DNA from: Hymenobacter sp. YC55
GTDB lineage: Bacteria; Bacteroidota; Bacteroidia; Cytophagales; Hymenobacteraceae
Length of the DNA: 64,000 nucleotides
Reading direction: 5' to 3'
NCBI RefSeq assembly: GCF_029433095.1
Contig: NZ_JARNTX010000010.1
Span: 56,480-120,479, forward strand
The first letter of the stretch is position 1, and the number at the start of each line of letters is the position of its first letter. The position numbers and the translations under genes were made by a program. Under the pieces are notes generated by a model. That model had not been told where the DNA came from. It did not search any database and worked only from the letters and a program-made list of their open reading frames with translations. Below are positions 25,863 to 35,118 of the stretch, one piece after another.

Positions 25863-27422
25863 ATGCGAGTTTCCACTGCTTCGTTTCTTCCGCACTTAAG
25901 AAAACAGCGCCTCCTCGCAGGGCTGAAACTATCATTGTTTGCGGGATGCTGGCTGCTCTCAACTAGCGCTACGCCTTCTGTGCCGGGGGCCGGCCCCATC
26001 TGCCAGACGCAGGCCGGGCGCTTGCAAGGAACCCGCGACGCTACGGGCTTAATAACCTTCAAAGGCATTGCCTACGCTGCGGCACCGGTAGGAAAAGGCC
26101 GCTTTCTGCCGCCTCAGCCGCTTGTACCTTGGACCGGGGTACGGCTGGCTACAGCGTTTGGCGCACGCGCGGCGCAAAGTCGGGATACGAGCCTGCTCGG
26201 CGGGGAAGACTGTTTGACGCTGAACGTATGGACGCCTTCGGTAAAGGCTGCCCGTCGCAAACCCGTTGTAGTGTGGGTGCACGGCGGCAGCTTCACGGGC
26301 GGGGGTAGCGACGATTTTCCAGGGCCCAACTTTGCGCGTCAAGACAGCATCGTGGCGGTAAGCATCAACTATCGACTTGGCAGCTTGGGCTTTTTGCAGC
26401 TTAGCCAGCTGCTTGGTCCGACCTACCGCCAGTCGGGCAACTCGGGTGTGCTCGACGCCGTGGCTGCCCTGCGCTGGGTGCATACCAACATTGCTGCCTT
26501 TGGCGGCGACCCCGCGCGGGTTACGGTTATGGGCGAATCGGCGGGGGCGAAAATGGTGGGGGCATTGTTGGTCACGCCCGCTGCCAAGGGCTTGTTTCAG
26601 CAAGTGATATTGGAAAGCGGCGGCGTGCAATCAGTGCGCGACACGGCCACGGCAGCGGCCGTTACTGCTCGGCTGCTGGCAGCTCTGCAACTACGACCCG
26701 ACCAAGCCAGCCAACTGCTCAACCTGCCTACCGCTACCCTAATCCGGGCGCAGCAAAAAGTAACGGCTGGCCCCAATGGGTTACAGCTATTTGGCCCCGT
26801 GCACGATGGTGTCACGATTCCCGAAATGCCCTTCACGTACCTAGCGCATCCCGGCCGGGCCGTACCCCGCGCCTTGGTAGGCACAAACCGCGACGAAGCG
26901 GCCCTATTTATGGGCTTCTGGCCCGAGCTGCGCCAGCCTAATCCCGAGGTGCTTACGTCCTTGTTTGGGGCCAACGGCGAGCGGGTGTGGAAAGCCTACC
27001 AACAGGCTCGCCAAACCCAGCCCGCCGACCAAGCTTGGCTGCGCACCACAACCGACTACCTCTACCGGTTGGCTTCCTACCGGCTAGCCGACGCGCTGGC
27101 GCAGGCCAACCAGCCGGTATGGCTCTACCGTTTCGATTACCGTTTCCCGGGCGGCACCGGCCCGGTGCACGCCCAGGAGCTAGGCTACGTTTGGAACACC
27201 TTGGCGCCCAACGCCACCAAAGTAAGTGCCGCGCGTGCTCTGGCGCAGCAGATGCACCAGCGCTGGGTCCGCTTCATTACCAGCGGCACGCCCGGAGCCG
27301 ACTGGCCCAGATACGCACCGGCGCGGCGCCAAGCTCTCATATTCGACTCGGTAAGCCAAGTGAAGCAGTTAGCCCCAGTCTACGAAGACCCAACGTTCCC
27401 AGGGCAAGCATTCAAACTCTAA
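25863..27422 (+). CDS. Type B carboxylesterase
   Basis: Alpha/beta hydrolase of the carboxylesterase/para-nitrobenzyl esterase family, 519 residues. The N-terminus is basic and hydrophobic (about residues 15-40) and probably a signal peptide. GLITFKGIAYAAAPVGKGRF is the usual family entry; EDCLTLNVWTP follows. The oxyanion motif is VHGGSFTGG, the nucleophile is Ser226 in MGESAGAKM, and a catalytic His is likely in PVHAQELGYVW. Substrate not inferable; no operon partner is evident, and the next gene converges on it with 22 bp between stops. Confidence 0.9.
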   Translation: MRVSTASFLPHLRKQRLLAGLKLSLFAGCWLLSTSATPSVPGAGPICQTQAGRLQGTRDATGLITFKGIAYAAAPVGKGRFLPPQPLVPWTGVRLATAFGARAAQSRDTSLLGGEDCLTLNVWTPSVKAARRKPVVVWVHGGSFTGGGSDDFPGPNFARQDSIVAVSINYRLGSLGFLQLSQLLGPTYRQSGNSGVLDAVAALRWVHTNIAAFGGDPARVTVMGESAGAKMVGALLVTPAAKGLFQQVILESGGVQSVRDTATAAAVTARLLAALQLRPDQASQLLNLPTATLIRAQQKVTAGPNGLQLFGPVHDGVTIPEMPFTYLAHPGRAVPRALVGTNRDEAALFMGFWPELRQPNPEVLTSLFGANGERVWKAYQQARQTQPADQAWLRTTTDYLYRLASYRLADALAQANQPVWLYRFDYRFPGGTGPVHAQELGYVWNTLAPNATKVSAARALAQQMHQRWVRFITSGTPGADWPRYAPARRQALIFDSVSQVKQLAPVYEDPTFPGQAFKL

Positions 27423-27444
27423 GTGGAAATGCCCGCGTAGCTCG

Positions 27445-28197
27445 TTATAAACCCACGCCGCCCGTTAGCTCCAAGCGCTGTCCATTAAGCCAACCTGCCT
27501 CCGGAGTGCACAGAAAGGCCACGACGCCCCCAATATCTTCGGGCAGGGCCACCCGGCCTAAGGCCGTAATGCCGGCTACGTACTCCCGTATTTCCGGCGT
27601 GTCCTGCATGGCACCCCCGCCAAAGACTGCCCCCGGCGCAACAACGTTGGCCGTAATGCCTCTGCTGCCGAGCTCCAGGGCCAAGTACCGAGTAAAGACA
27701 TCTATGGCTCCTTTCATAATGGCGTAGGCCGAAGCGCCCGCGAATGACTGCCGCGACGTTGCCGACGAGATATTGATGATCCGCCCCCCATCTTGGAGCA
27801 TGGGCAAGGCCTTTTGCGTGAGGAAGTACACCCCCTTAAGGTGAATATTAAGCATCTCGTCGAACTGCGCTTCCGTGGTTTCGGCGATGGGCGCGGTCAG
27901 GCTAGTGCCGGCATTGTTAATTAAAAAGTTGAAGCGGTCCGCTCCGAAAGTGGTGTGCAAGGCAGCTTTGACTTCGGTGAAAAAAGCGTCGAAGCTGTGG
28001 GCATTGGTTGTGTCGAGTTGCAGGGCTACTGCTTGCTGCCCGAGGGCTTCAATCTCACTTACCGTGGCGGCTGCCTCGGTGTGGTTGCTATGGTACGTGA
28101 GTAGTACGCCGATGCCTTTTTCAGCTAGACTCAGGGCAATGTTTTTACCGATGCCGCGGCTGCCGCCGGTTACGAGGGCAATTTTGGGAGTTGACAT
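27445..28197 (-). CDS. SDR-family oxidoreductase
   Basis: Classical short-chain dehydrogenase/reductase of 250 residues from the ATG at 28195-28197 (MSTPKIALVTGGSRGIGKN); an upstream start adds 17 unrelated residues. Cofactor loop GGSRGIG, NNAGT at about residue 90, Ser in ISSATS and the catalytic YAIMK are all present. The C-terminus GGVGL is typical for FabG-like enzymes. It lies 106 bp downstream of an AraC-family gene on the same strand and is probably its target and operon partner. Substrate unknown. Confidence 0.92.
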   Translation of the reverse strand: MSTPKIALVTGGSRGIGKNIALSLAEKGIGVLLTYHSNHTEAAATVSEIEALGQQAVALQLDTTNAHSFDAFFTEVKAALHTTFGADRFNFLINNAGTSLTAPIAETTEAQFDEMLNIHLKGVYFLTQKALPMLQDGGRIINISSATSRQSFAGASAYAIMKGAIDVFTRYLALELGSRGITANVVAPGAVFGGGAMQDTPEIREYVAGITALGRVALPEDIGGVVAFLCTPEAGWLNGQRLELTGGVGL

Positions 28198-28303
28198 GTT
28201 GACTTGCTTTGCAGTAGAATAAGTACACCACAAAGGTCTGAAAAGCAAGCAGCGGGGTGTTTGTGAAGGTCAATCCATTGTTTGTAGAATTCACGCTATT
28301 GGC

Positions 28304-29233
28304 TTACGCCCGAAAAGCCCCGGGGGCCAGTGAGGTCTGACGCTTAAAGAAGTTGGAAAAGTGCGCTACATCAGCAAACCCGAGGCTGTCAGCAATTTGC
28401 GAAATAGTCCAGTCGGTTTGCCGCAGCAAGATTTTCGCTTCCTGCACGAGGCGCCCCCCAATAAGGTCGGTGGTCGTAAGGCCGGTGGTTTCCTTGAGCA
28501 CCTTGTTGAGGTGGTTTACGTGTACGGCCAACTGGTCGGCGTAGTCTTTGGCTGTGCGCAGGCGCAGTTGCTGCTGCGGAGTTTCCAGCGGAAACTGTCG
28601 TTCCAGTAGTTCCACAAACAGGGACGTTACCCGCGCCGCAGCATTGTGGGTGGGGTGGAGCGCCGTGGCCGGCTGCAGCTTCTGGCCGAAGTGAATCAGT
28701 TCCAGCAAGTAGGTGCGCAGCAAATCGTATTTGTAAACGTAGTCGGACGCCATTTCTTCCTGCATCTGTTGGAAGATAACTTGCGCTCGGGCTGCTTGCG
28801 TTTCAGACAGCTGCACAGCCGGATAGGCGCTTTTCGTGAAAATGGGCCATTCCTCTAAGGTCACGCCGCTCTTGGACGGGGTCAGGAAGTCGGGGGTAAA
28901 CACGCAGAACTGCCCCTGCAACTTAGGACCTATTGGCAGCCACTGAAAAGGCACTTTGGGCGTGGAAAACAGCAAGGTGTTTTGCTCCAGATCCAAGACT
29001 TGGTTGGCATATTCGACCTGGCTGCGCCCCTGTAGCAAGCTGATTCTATAATACGCCCGGCAGTCATACGGGACAGGGGGCTTCTCGCTGCTACTTGGTA
29101 CCAGGTTAGCCAAACTGAATACGTTGAAGTGCCCAATCTCACCTTGGATCTTGGTAGGCAACAACGTGCTGAGCTCGGTTGCCGTGCCCGTCGTCAGGTG
29201 CTGACAAAGCTGTTCGAGCGAAGTGGCTTTCAT
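28304..29233 (-). CDS. AraC-family transcriptional regulator
   Basis: 309-residue regulator. The N-terminal half is a cupin-like effector domain (PPVPYDCRAYYRISLLQGRSQVEYANQ, positions around 29120-29000) and the last 100 residues form two helix-turn-helix motifs. These include the AraC signature WTISQIADSLGFADVAHFSNFFKRQTSLAPGAFR. Bacteroidota often place such regulators directly before an SDR reductase, as here. The promoter is recognisable upstream, so transcription of both genes from one start is likely. Confidence 0.9.
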   Translation of the reverse strand: MKATSLEQLCQHLTTGTATELSTLLPTKIQGEIGHFNVFSLANLVPSSSEKPPVPYDCRAYYRISLLQGRSQVEYANQVLDLEQNTLLFSTPKVPFQWLPIGPKLQGQFCVFTPDFLTPSKSGVTLEEWPIFTKSAYPAVQLSETQAARAQVIFQQMQEEMASDYVYKYDLLRTYLLELIHFGQKLQPATALHPTHNAAARVTSLFVELLERQFPLETPQQQLRLRTAKDYADQLAVHVNHLNKVLKETTGLTTTDLIGGRLVQEAKILLRQTDWTISQIADSLGFADVAHFSNFFKRQTSLAPGAFRA

Positions 29234-29258
29234 AGCGGTCTGTGTTCTTTGTGAAATT

Positions 29259-29290
29259 CAAAGGTACGGCTCGCTGTTTTTATCGCCAAA
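29259..29290 (-). promoter_or_regulatory. Promoter of the AraC-SDR operon
   Basis: On the minus strand, -33 TTTG (29287-29290), a 20-bp spacer and -7 TACCTTTG (29259-29266) match the Bacteroidota consensus exactly. Transcription would begin about 20 bases before the ATG at 29233. Confidence 0.7.
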
Positions 29291-29360
29291 AGCAGCGTTT
29301 TGTGTGTTCAGCTTCTGCGCTTGACAATCAACTGCCGTAGCACACTTGCCGCCTTACTTG

Positions 29361-29804
29361 TCACATTTCCAACCGATCCGAAGTAGCTGGCCTAGCTTCC
29401 AGGGCTCGGGCCAGAGCTAGTGTGTCTTCGAGCAAACGGTAATGCGTGATTTTATCTGCTTCAAATACGATCTGCATGCACAAACGGGAGGAAAACAACC
29501 GCCCGGTTCGGGTCATGATGGTGGAGAAGCTACCCGTCACGACGGCAACCGGGCCATCCACCAACAGGTAATCCAGCTGCGCAGTTACCGGCTCGGTTTG
29601 TTGGAAAAGTTGAGCATAGAATTCCTCTATTTCGTTCCGGGTGCGCCGCGGCCCCAACCACGGAGCTAGTTCTTGGGCCCCAGGAATGTCCCAATCAACC
29701 GTATCAGCAAAGCAAGCCAGCAGGGCGGGTACATCCCGGGCCATGAGAGCATGCAAATACTGTTTTACCAACTGGCGCGTGTCGAAAGCATAAGAAGTGG
29801 ACAT
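29361..29804 (-). CDS. SnoaL-like / NTF2-fold protein
   Basis: 147-residue single-domain protein. The pattern VKQYLHALMARDVPALLACFADTVDW followed by WLGPRRTRNEIEEFYAQLF and three C-terminal strands is typical of SnoaL-like polyketide-cyclase or limonene-epoxide-hydrolase-fold proteins. No catalytic role can be assigned. It is 127 bp upstream of the AraC gene on the same strand, with the AraC promoter in between, so it is probably a separate unit. The region 29805-30182 upstream contains no further supported gene. Confidence 0.75.
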   Translation of the reverse strand: MSTSYAFDTRQLVKQYLHALMARDVPALLACFADTVDWDIPGAQELAPWLGPRRTRNEIEEFYAQLFQQTEPVTAQLDYLLVDGPVAVVTGSFSTIMTRTGRLFSSRLCMQIVFEADKITHYRLLEDTLALARALEARPATSDRLEM

Positions 29805-30182
29805 AAGCGAACCTGAAAAGTGGAGGTGAGACCTGAAATAGCAGCCTTTCTACCCACGGAGAAGAGCAGACTAGCCGTTGCAAAGGTGTCTGCCGGGGTT
29901 GCTGCACCCATTATCTTCAGCCGCCAGTTTGTTGTCTTTGGGCGCCAATCACCGCTGTGTAGCTAAGTGATTCGCATCAAATAAGGTAAGCCACTGCACC
30001 GGCCAACTAGCCAATACTAGAGCGTGGCCGGGTAAGTGTGCCTCATCCAAAACAAGCAAGGCGTGGACTACCTTACGCTTGCTGACGCGCGCAGGGCTGC
30101 TTAGTGAAGCAGTGCATTAAGCTTTCGATTAGCTGCTACTATTAAGCAAGTATTGCGCTCCTTTTCCTAAGTTAAGCTCCGT
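29805..30182. other. Divergent intergenic region, nothing recognised
   Basis: Spacer between the SnoaL-like gene and the 2H phosphoesterase gene. A partial -7-like CACCTTTG occurs on the minus strand near 29882, without a -33 partner. No repeats or RNA elements seen. Confidence 0.3.
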
Positions 30183-30902
30183 ATGACCCTGCAAGAGTAT
30201 TATGACACCATGCGCCAAGAGGCCTTTCACCGTCTGGCACGCGGAGAGGCGCAACTTGACTTTCAGCTCCAAACAATGCAGGATGACCGGCGGGGTCTCA
30301 CACTACGGGCCAAGCTACCGGCTCCCATTGCGGCAAGGGTTGAGTTGATGCTCGCTGATTTTCAACAAATCGAGCCTGAGCAGTATTACTACCCAGCCTC
30401 GGATCTTCATCTAACCATCTTGTCGATAATCTCTTGCCGCAGTGGCTTTACACTAGACACTATTGATTCTGCTGCCTATCAGCACGCCGTACGAGGCAGC
30501 TTGCAAGCTAGCAGTTCGTTTACGGTGACCTACACTGGCGTAACTGCTTCTGCAAACGCCATTATTCTGCAAGGCACACCGGCCGATGAGGGGTTAGCGC
30601 AACTCCGCGAGCAAGTCAGAAGCTACTTTCAGCGAACCGGGCTGCCGCAGTCTATGGATGAGCGTTATGTGCTGCAAACTGCGCACTCAACCGTACTTCG
30701 TTTTCGCGCCCCGCTGCGAAACCCAGCCCGCTTGCTAGAGAAGATTGAAGCGTATCAGCATCACTTCTTCGGCTCGTTCGAAGTCGAGGCGCTTGAGCTG
30801 GTGTACAACGACTGGTACCACCGTGCGCCTAATACGCTTGTGCTCGAAACGTACCCTTTGAGCAAGGACAGACAACACGAAGCGGCAGTCGATTTAAGGT
30901 AA
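30183..30902 (+). CDS. 2H phosphoesterase / 2'-5' RNA ligase-like protein
   Basis: 239-residue soluble protein with the two HxT/S motifs of the 2H superfamily: HLTIL after YYPASD (about residue 79) and HSTVLRF (about residue 163). The spacing of about 85 residues and flanking strands fit the LigT/CPDase fold. Members hydrolyse cyclic phosphodiesters or act on RNA ends; the exact substrate here is unknown. It stands alone upstream of the sulfatase gene. Confidence 0.75.
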   Translation: MTLQEYYDTMRQEAFHRLARGEAQLDFQLQTMQDDRRGLTLRAKLPAPIAARVELMLADFQQIEPEQYYYPASDLHLTILSIISCRSGFTLDTIDSAAYQHAVRGSLQASSSFTVTYTGVTASANAIILQGTPADEGLAQLREQVRSYFQRTGLPQSMDERYVLQTAHSTVLRFRAPLRNPARLLEKIEAYQHHFFGSFEVEALELVYNDWYHRAPNTLVLETYPLSKDRQHEAAVDLR

Positions 30903-31057
30903 GGCTCTGTTGCTAAAGCAATAGTAAGTGTTTGTAAAGCTTGACAAATAACAGTCCGCTTGCTTATTTACCTCAAGCACATCCTCCCCATTGCCTGTTC
31001 GCTGCCATCATAAAGGCGGACTTTCCAGCAGCCGACTTCTCTCCATTTCCTTTCCTT

Positions 31058-32782
31058 ATGCGACTGAAAACCACTCGACAATTGGCGTATGGAGTCATAA
31101 CTGCTTTGGTAAGCCTAGTAGGTTTGGCCGGCGTTAGCGCGCTGACCTATTCGCCGTCGGCGGCAGCAAAGCGCCCCAACATTCTGGTGATAATGGCCGA
31201 CGATTTGGGCTATTCAGATCTGGGTTGCTACGGCGGCGAAATCAGTACGCCGAACCTAGACAAGCTAGCCAGCGAGGGGTTGCGCTTCAATGCCTGCTAC
31301 AACGCGGGCCGGTGTTGCCCTACGCGCGCCTCTATGCTCACGGGCTTGTACCCACACCAAGCGGGTATCGGCAAAATGACGTTCAACGAAGGTGCTCCCG
31401 GCTATGTGGGCTCACTCAACGAGCATACCGTGACCATTGCCGAGGCGTTGCGCGCTACCGGTTACCAAACGGGCATGGTAGGCAAATGGCACATTTCCGA
31501 AACGGTGGCGCGTAAAGATGCGGCCGAGCAGCTAAAGTGGTTGAGCCACCAAGCTGACTACGGCGACTTTGCCGCTCGCAACACCTACCCAACCGAGCGT
31601 GGCTTCGACAAATATTACGGTACCATCTGGGGCGTAGTCGATTATTTCGACCCGTTTAGCTTGGTTTCGGGCTCTAAGCCGGTGAAATCTGTGCCCAAGG
31701 ACTTCTACTACACCAATGCCCTTGGCGACTCGGCCATTTCGTTTGTGCAGCAGTTCACCCAGAAGAAAGACAACCCCTTCTTTTTGTACGTCGCGTACAC
31801 CGCGCCGCATTGGCCGGTGCAGGCCTTGCCCGAAGACATCAAGAAGTATGAAAACGTCTACAAAGACGGGTGGCAGGCCTTACGGCAGAAGCGCTATAAG
31901 CGGCTCGTCGACCTGAAGCTGTTCGACCCAGCCACCACGCCCCTGCCAGAGTTTATGTTTCCCAAGCAAGATTGGGCCTCCAACCCCACTCGCGAGTGGG
32001 ACGCGCGGGCCATGGCCGTGCACGCCGCCATGGTCGACCGCATGGACCAGAACATTGGGCAGCTGGTGGCCGAGCTAAAGCGCACCAAGCAGTACGACAA
32101 CACCGTCATCCTATTTCTGTCGGATAATGGGGCCAGCTCGGAAGATCCTACCGAGTTCGGACCCGGCTTCGACCGGGCCGGCAGCACCCGCGACAACCGC
32201 CCGGTGGTATTTCCGAAGCAAAAGCAAGTGTTGCCCGGTGGGGAGCTAGTGCACGCGGGAATTGGCGAAATCTGGGCTCATGCTCTCGATACGCCTTTTC
32301 GCTACTACAAAGCCAAGCAGCACGAAGGCGGTATTGCTACGCCTCTGCTCGTGCACTGGCCCGGGGGCGTGCAGCAGCCCGGCCGCTTGGTGCGCGAGCC
32401 GGTACACGTAATTGATATGATGCGCACCTGCCTGGATTTGGCCAAGGCTCCCTACCCTACCACTTTCCAGGGTCGTCAGATTACGCCTAGCCCCGGCAAA
32501 AGCTTTGTACCCCTGCTGACTTCGGCCAAGGCTCCCACGCAACGGTTGCATCCCGAGCTGTTTTGGGAGCATTTCGGGGCGGCCGCCTTGCGGCAGCAAG
32601 ACTGGAAAATTGTGCGCCTGGGCGAAAACGCCCCTTGGGAGCTGTACGATTTGAAAGCTAACCGCTCGGAAACCAAAAACCTAGCCGCGCAATACCCCGA
32701 GCGAGTGGAGGCTATGAGCAAACGCTGGCAAAAGCTAGCCGAAGAGTACCAAGTATTTCCGGGGCCAACCAAGGCGCAGTAA
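31058..32782 (+). CDS. Periplasmic sulfatase of the formylglycine-dependent type
   Basis: 574 residues from the ATG at 31058 (MRLKTTRQLAYGVITALVSL), whose hydrophobic segment and ASA-type end make a signal peptide or anchor. The metal site begins at NILVIMADDLGYSDLGCYGG, and the maturation motif CxPxR is CCPTR at residues 86-90, with Cys86 the formylglycine precursor. GMVGKWHISE supplies the usual Lys-His, and LFLSDNGASSE the second metal site. The enzyme hydrolyses sulfate esters; S1-family arylsulfatase is the best fit. The following gene encodes the maturase needed to activate Cys86, 60 bp downstream. Confidence 0.93.
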   Translation: MRLKTTRQLAYGVITALVSLVGLAGVSALTYSPSAAAKRPNILVIMADDLGYSDLGCYGGEISTPNLDKLASEGLRFNACYNAGRCCPTRASMLTGLYPHQAGIGKMTFNEGAPGYVGSLNEHTVTIAEALRATGYQTGMVGKWHISETVARKDAAEQLKWLSHQADYGDFAARNTYPTERGFDKYYGTIWGVVDYFDPFSLVSGSKPVKSVPKDFYYTNALGDSAISFVQQFTQKKDNPFFLYVAYTAPHWPVQALPEDIKKYENVYKDGWQALRQKRYKRLVDLKLFDPATTPLPEFMFPKQDWASNPTREWDARAMAVHAAMVDRMDQNIGQLVAELKRTKQYDNTVILFLSDNGASSEDPTEFGPGFDRAGSTRDNRPVVFPKQKQVLPGGELVHAGIGEIWAHALDTPFRYYKAKQHEGGIATPLLVHWPGGVQQPGRLVREPVHVIDMMRTCLDLAKAPYPTTFQGRQITPSPGKSFVPLLTSAKAPTQRLHPELFWEHFGAAALRQQDWKIVRLGENAPWELYDLKANRSETKNLAAQYPERVEAMSKRWQKLAEEYQVFPGPTKAQ

Positions 32783-32842
32783 CTTTAAAGCTTCGCTGGC
32801 TGCTTTGCTCCTCTCCGAGCCTCTTTACTAGGCCTCCCATCC

Positions 32843-33841
32843 ATGACGAAACGAAACTCAATTGCTCTTACCGCCTACTCTTGGCCTCAGAAATGGCGCG
32901 CTATGGGCAGTAGAATGCTATTGACCGTCTTGGGTTTGAGTGTAGCAGCTTGCCAAGCCGACGAAGCCGAGCAGTTCGCTTATTCGCCTACCATTACCGT
33001 TTTCACGACAGAGCCAACTCAGAAACCGGCACTGGTCAGCCGGCCACCGGCAGCCTTGCCGGCGGGCATGGTGTACGTGCCGGGAGGCTACACCCAAATT
33101 GGTTCAGATACCGGCCTGGAGCAGGAAAAGCCTACGTTTTGGGTGCTGGTTAAGCCCTTGCTCATGGACCAGCACGAGGTAACGGTCGGGCAGTTTCGCG
33201 AGTTTGTGCAAGCTACCGGCTATCAGACTGAGGCCGAAAAATTCGGCAACGCCGGCGTGTTCAGTGATGCAACCAAGCAGTGGGGGTTAGTTACAGGGGC
33301 TAATTGGCGCTACCCTTACGGGCCGAAAGCCGGGCCGGCCGCGGCCAATCAGCCGGTGGCGCAAGTGTCGTGGAACGATGCGGAGGCGTATGCCAAGTGG
33401 GCCGGCAAGCGCCTACCCGATGAGATTGAGTGGGAACATGCGGCCCGCAACGCTACCAACAGCCGCAACCTCTACTCTTTCGGCAACGACCTCCAGGTAA
33501 ACGGCAAACCCCTGGCCAACACCTGGAACGGCCAATTTCCCGACCACGACCAACAAACCGACGGCTTCCATTGGGCAGCACCGGTCGGCTCGTTCGGCAC
33601 CTCGCCCCTAGGCCTTACCGACATGGCTGGCAACTTGTGGGAGTGGTGCGCCAATTACCAGCAGTCGTATGAGAGCCTACTGAGCAAGGCCACCCCACTC
33701 CCCACCGAACGGGTCCAGCGGGGCGGTTCGTTTCTTTGCGAGCCTGGTTGGTGCCACGGCTACCGGGTGTCCGGCCGCTCAAGTAGTACCCCGGAAACCG
33801 CCGTTATGCACGTTGGCTTCCGGTGCGTAAAGGATTTATAG
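32843..33841 (+). CDS. Formylglycine-generating enzyme family lipoprotein (sulfatase maturase)
   Basis: 332-residue FGE/SUMF1-type protein that oxidises the sulfatase active-site Cys to formylglycine. The N-terminus ends in a lipobox LSVAAC (Cys37, or Cys17 if the start is the ATG at 32903), so it is membrane-anchored in the periplasm. The FGE core has MVYVPGGYTQIGSD, DQHEVTVGQFREFV, WNDAEAYAKWAGKRLPDEIE and NLWEWC. The essential cysteine pair is kept as SFLCEPGWC (Cys299 and Cys304), so it is likely a true maturase rather than a carbohydrate-binding relative. Location directly after the sulfatase supports this. Confidence 0.9.
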   Translation: MTKRNSIALTAYSWPQKWRAMGSRMLLTVLGLSVAACQADEAEQFAYSPTITVFTTEPTQKPALVSRPPAALPAGMVYVPGGYTQIGSDTGLEQEKPTFWVLVKPLLMDQHEVTVGQFREFVQATGYQTEAEKFGNAGVFSDATKQWGLVTGANWRYPYGPKAGPAAANQPVAQVSWNDAEAYAKWAGKRLPDEIEWEHAARNATNSRNLYSFGNDLQVNGKPLANTWNGQFPDHDQQTDGFHWAAPVGSFGTSPLGLTDMAGNLWEWCANYQQSYESLLSKATPLPTERVQRGGSFLCEPGWCHGYRVSGRSSSTPETAVMHVGFRCVKDL

Positions 33842-33891
33842 CAACCACCAAGCAGGTTTCGTAGCAGTAAGGGCTAGGTCAGCCAGTTCAG

Positions 33892-34326
33892 TTAAGCTTG
33901 CCGCGTAGTAAGCTCAGCGTCTTTTGCTGGCAATCCCGAAATGTCGCTAATGCCATTGAGCACAATGGGCACCAAGCCCCAGAAAATAGCCACGTTGCGC
34001 TCAGCACGCGGTTCAGGAGGCAGCAGGTAGCTCAAAGCCAGTAAGGTAGTACCCCCCACCTGCCCGATGCGAACGTGCGCCCGGAAGCTGATCAGCGGCC
34101 ATATGTTGGTTGGAAAATCGGTGATGCAGCCCACGGCGCCTTCCCCGACAGCATGAGCCAGAATGATGGCTGCCGCAGGCTTGCTACGCCGCGCAGCCCA
34201 CACGGCGCAACCGAGCAGAACAGGCAGGCAAAGTCGATCAATGATGGCGTGGGCGCGGGGTGACACCAGGTCGAGGACACGACGGGGAGCGGGTACACTT
34301 TTAACGGGCGGGAGGTCGTTGCGCAT
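33892..34326 (-). CDS. Small membrane protein of unknown function
   Basis: 144 residues with three or four predicted membrane helices (around HAIIDRLCLPVLLGCAVWAA, KPAAAIILAHAVGEGAV, VGGTTLLALSYLL and VAIFWGLVPIVLNGI). A conserved-looking SPRAHAIIDRL motif precedes the first helix, a pattern seen in SPW/DUF-type membrane proteins of Bacteroidota. No function can be given. It is convergent with the FGE gene and divergent from the STAS gene. Confidence 0.7.
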   Translation of the reverse strand: MRNDLPPVKSVPAPRRVLDLVSPRAHAIIDRLCLPVLLGCAVWAARRSKPAAAIILAHAVGEGAVGCITDFPTNIWPLISFRAHVRIGQVGGTTLLALSYLLPPEPRAERNVAIFWGLVPIVLNGISDISGLPAKDAELTTRQA

Positions 34327-34644
34327 AGTGAAGGGAGTGAGAAATGAACAGGTACCCTTGTCCTACGCGGGCATCTGAGCGAGGTTTTTCACCACCTGAA
34401 CCGCAACAAGGGGCTTCCGCCTTACCATGCAACGGCCTGTATACCCTGCCTGTTTGGAAAGCTTTGTCGGCAACCGGCGGAAAGTACGCAGATAGGATTA
34501 CGGGTTTTCATCCCTAAAAACCCGTACTAACGCGGGAGCCAACAACCCCGAAAGATAGTTTAATGAACAACTCCTAGATGGGTCTCCTTCATTAAGAAGC
34601 TCATTGTCCTTAGTTGCTCTTACGCCTTCTACTCCTATTGCCAT
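34327..34644. other. Intergenic region with one hairpin
   Basis: The spacer holds a 10-bp stem, TACGGGTTTT paired with AAAACCCGTA around an 8-base loop (34499-34526), without a T run on either side. A role in termination or attenuation is possible but unsupported. No gene is seen. Confidence 0.4.
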
Positions 34645-34947
34645 ATGCCTACATCTTCTCCTGCTGTTCTTTCTAGCCAAGCATCTGTTACTTCCCTCAT
34701 TACTGTGGACCTGGATGCCGTGGATGTCGAGCAATTAGCTCAGGCTCTTGCTGGTACCCCGCGGGTGCAACTGCTAATTGATTGCAATAACTTGCGGTGT
34801 CAGCGCACGCTCGGAGTCAGCCATGTAGTGTCGCAATTGCTGTACTTGCGCCGGAGCGGGGCCAGCATATGGCTGCGCAACGTTAATCCCACGCTGAAAC
34901 GATGCTTGCAGGTGCTGCACCTAAACGACATGTTTCTGCTTTCCTAA
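34645..34947 (+). CDS. STAS-domain protein
   Basis: 100-residue single-domain protein with the anti-sigma-antagonist pattern: strand SLITVDLDAV, helix, strand VQLLIDCNNLRC, helix with HVVSQLLYLRRSG, strand ASIWLRNV, and NPTLKRCLQVLHLNDMFLLS, the usual STAS end. No conserved phosphorylatable Ser is obvious in the DCNNL loop. No anti-sigma kinase is nearby, so its partner must be elsewhere if it acts by partner switching. Confidence 0.7.
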   Translation: MPTSSPAVLSSQASVTSLITVDLDAVDVEQLAQALAGTPRVQLLIDCNNLRCQRTLGVSHVVSQLLYLRRSGASIWLRNVNPTLKRCLQVLHLNDMFLLS

Positions 34948-35118
34948 TACGTCCTACTTCATTAGGGGTTGAAACTCTAGCTGAGTAGGTACCACTGTTT
35001 TCGCGCCAAAAAGCAAGGAGTTGAGTTTACGCAAGCTTTCCGACCTAACCAGGCTAACTGTTGACCGTACAGGAACTGAAACTGCTTTCCCTATCCGTCT
35101 GCGTACTGCTTGCTTCTG

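Noticed and set aside
26987..27727. 246-codon frame overlapping the ends of the esterase and SDR genes
   Set aside because: Overlaps two well-supported genes and has low-complexity Pro/Arg/Ala content.
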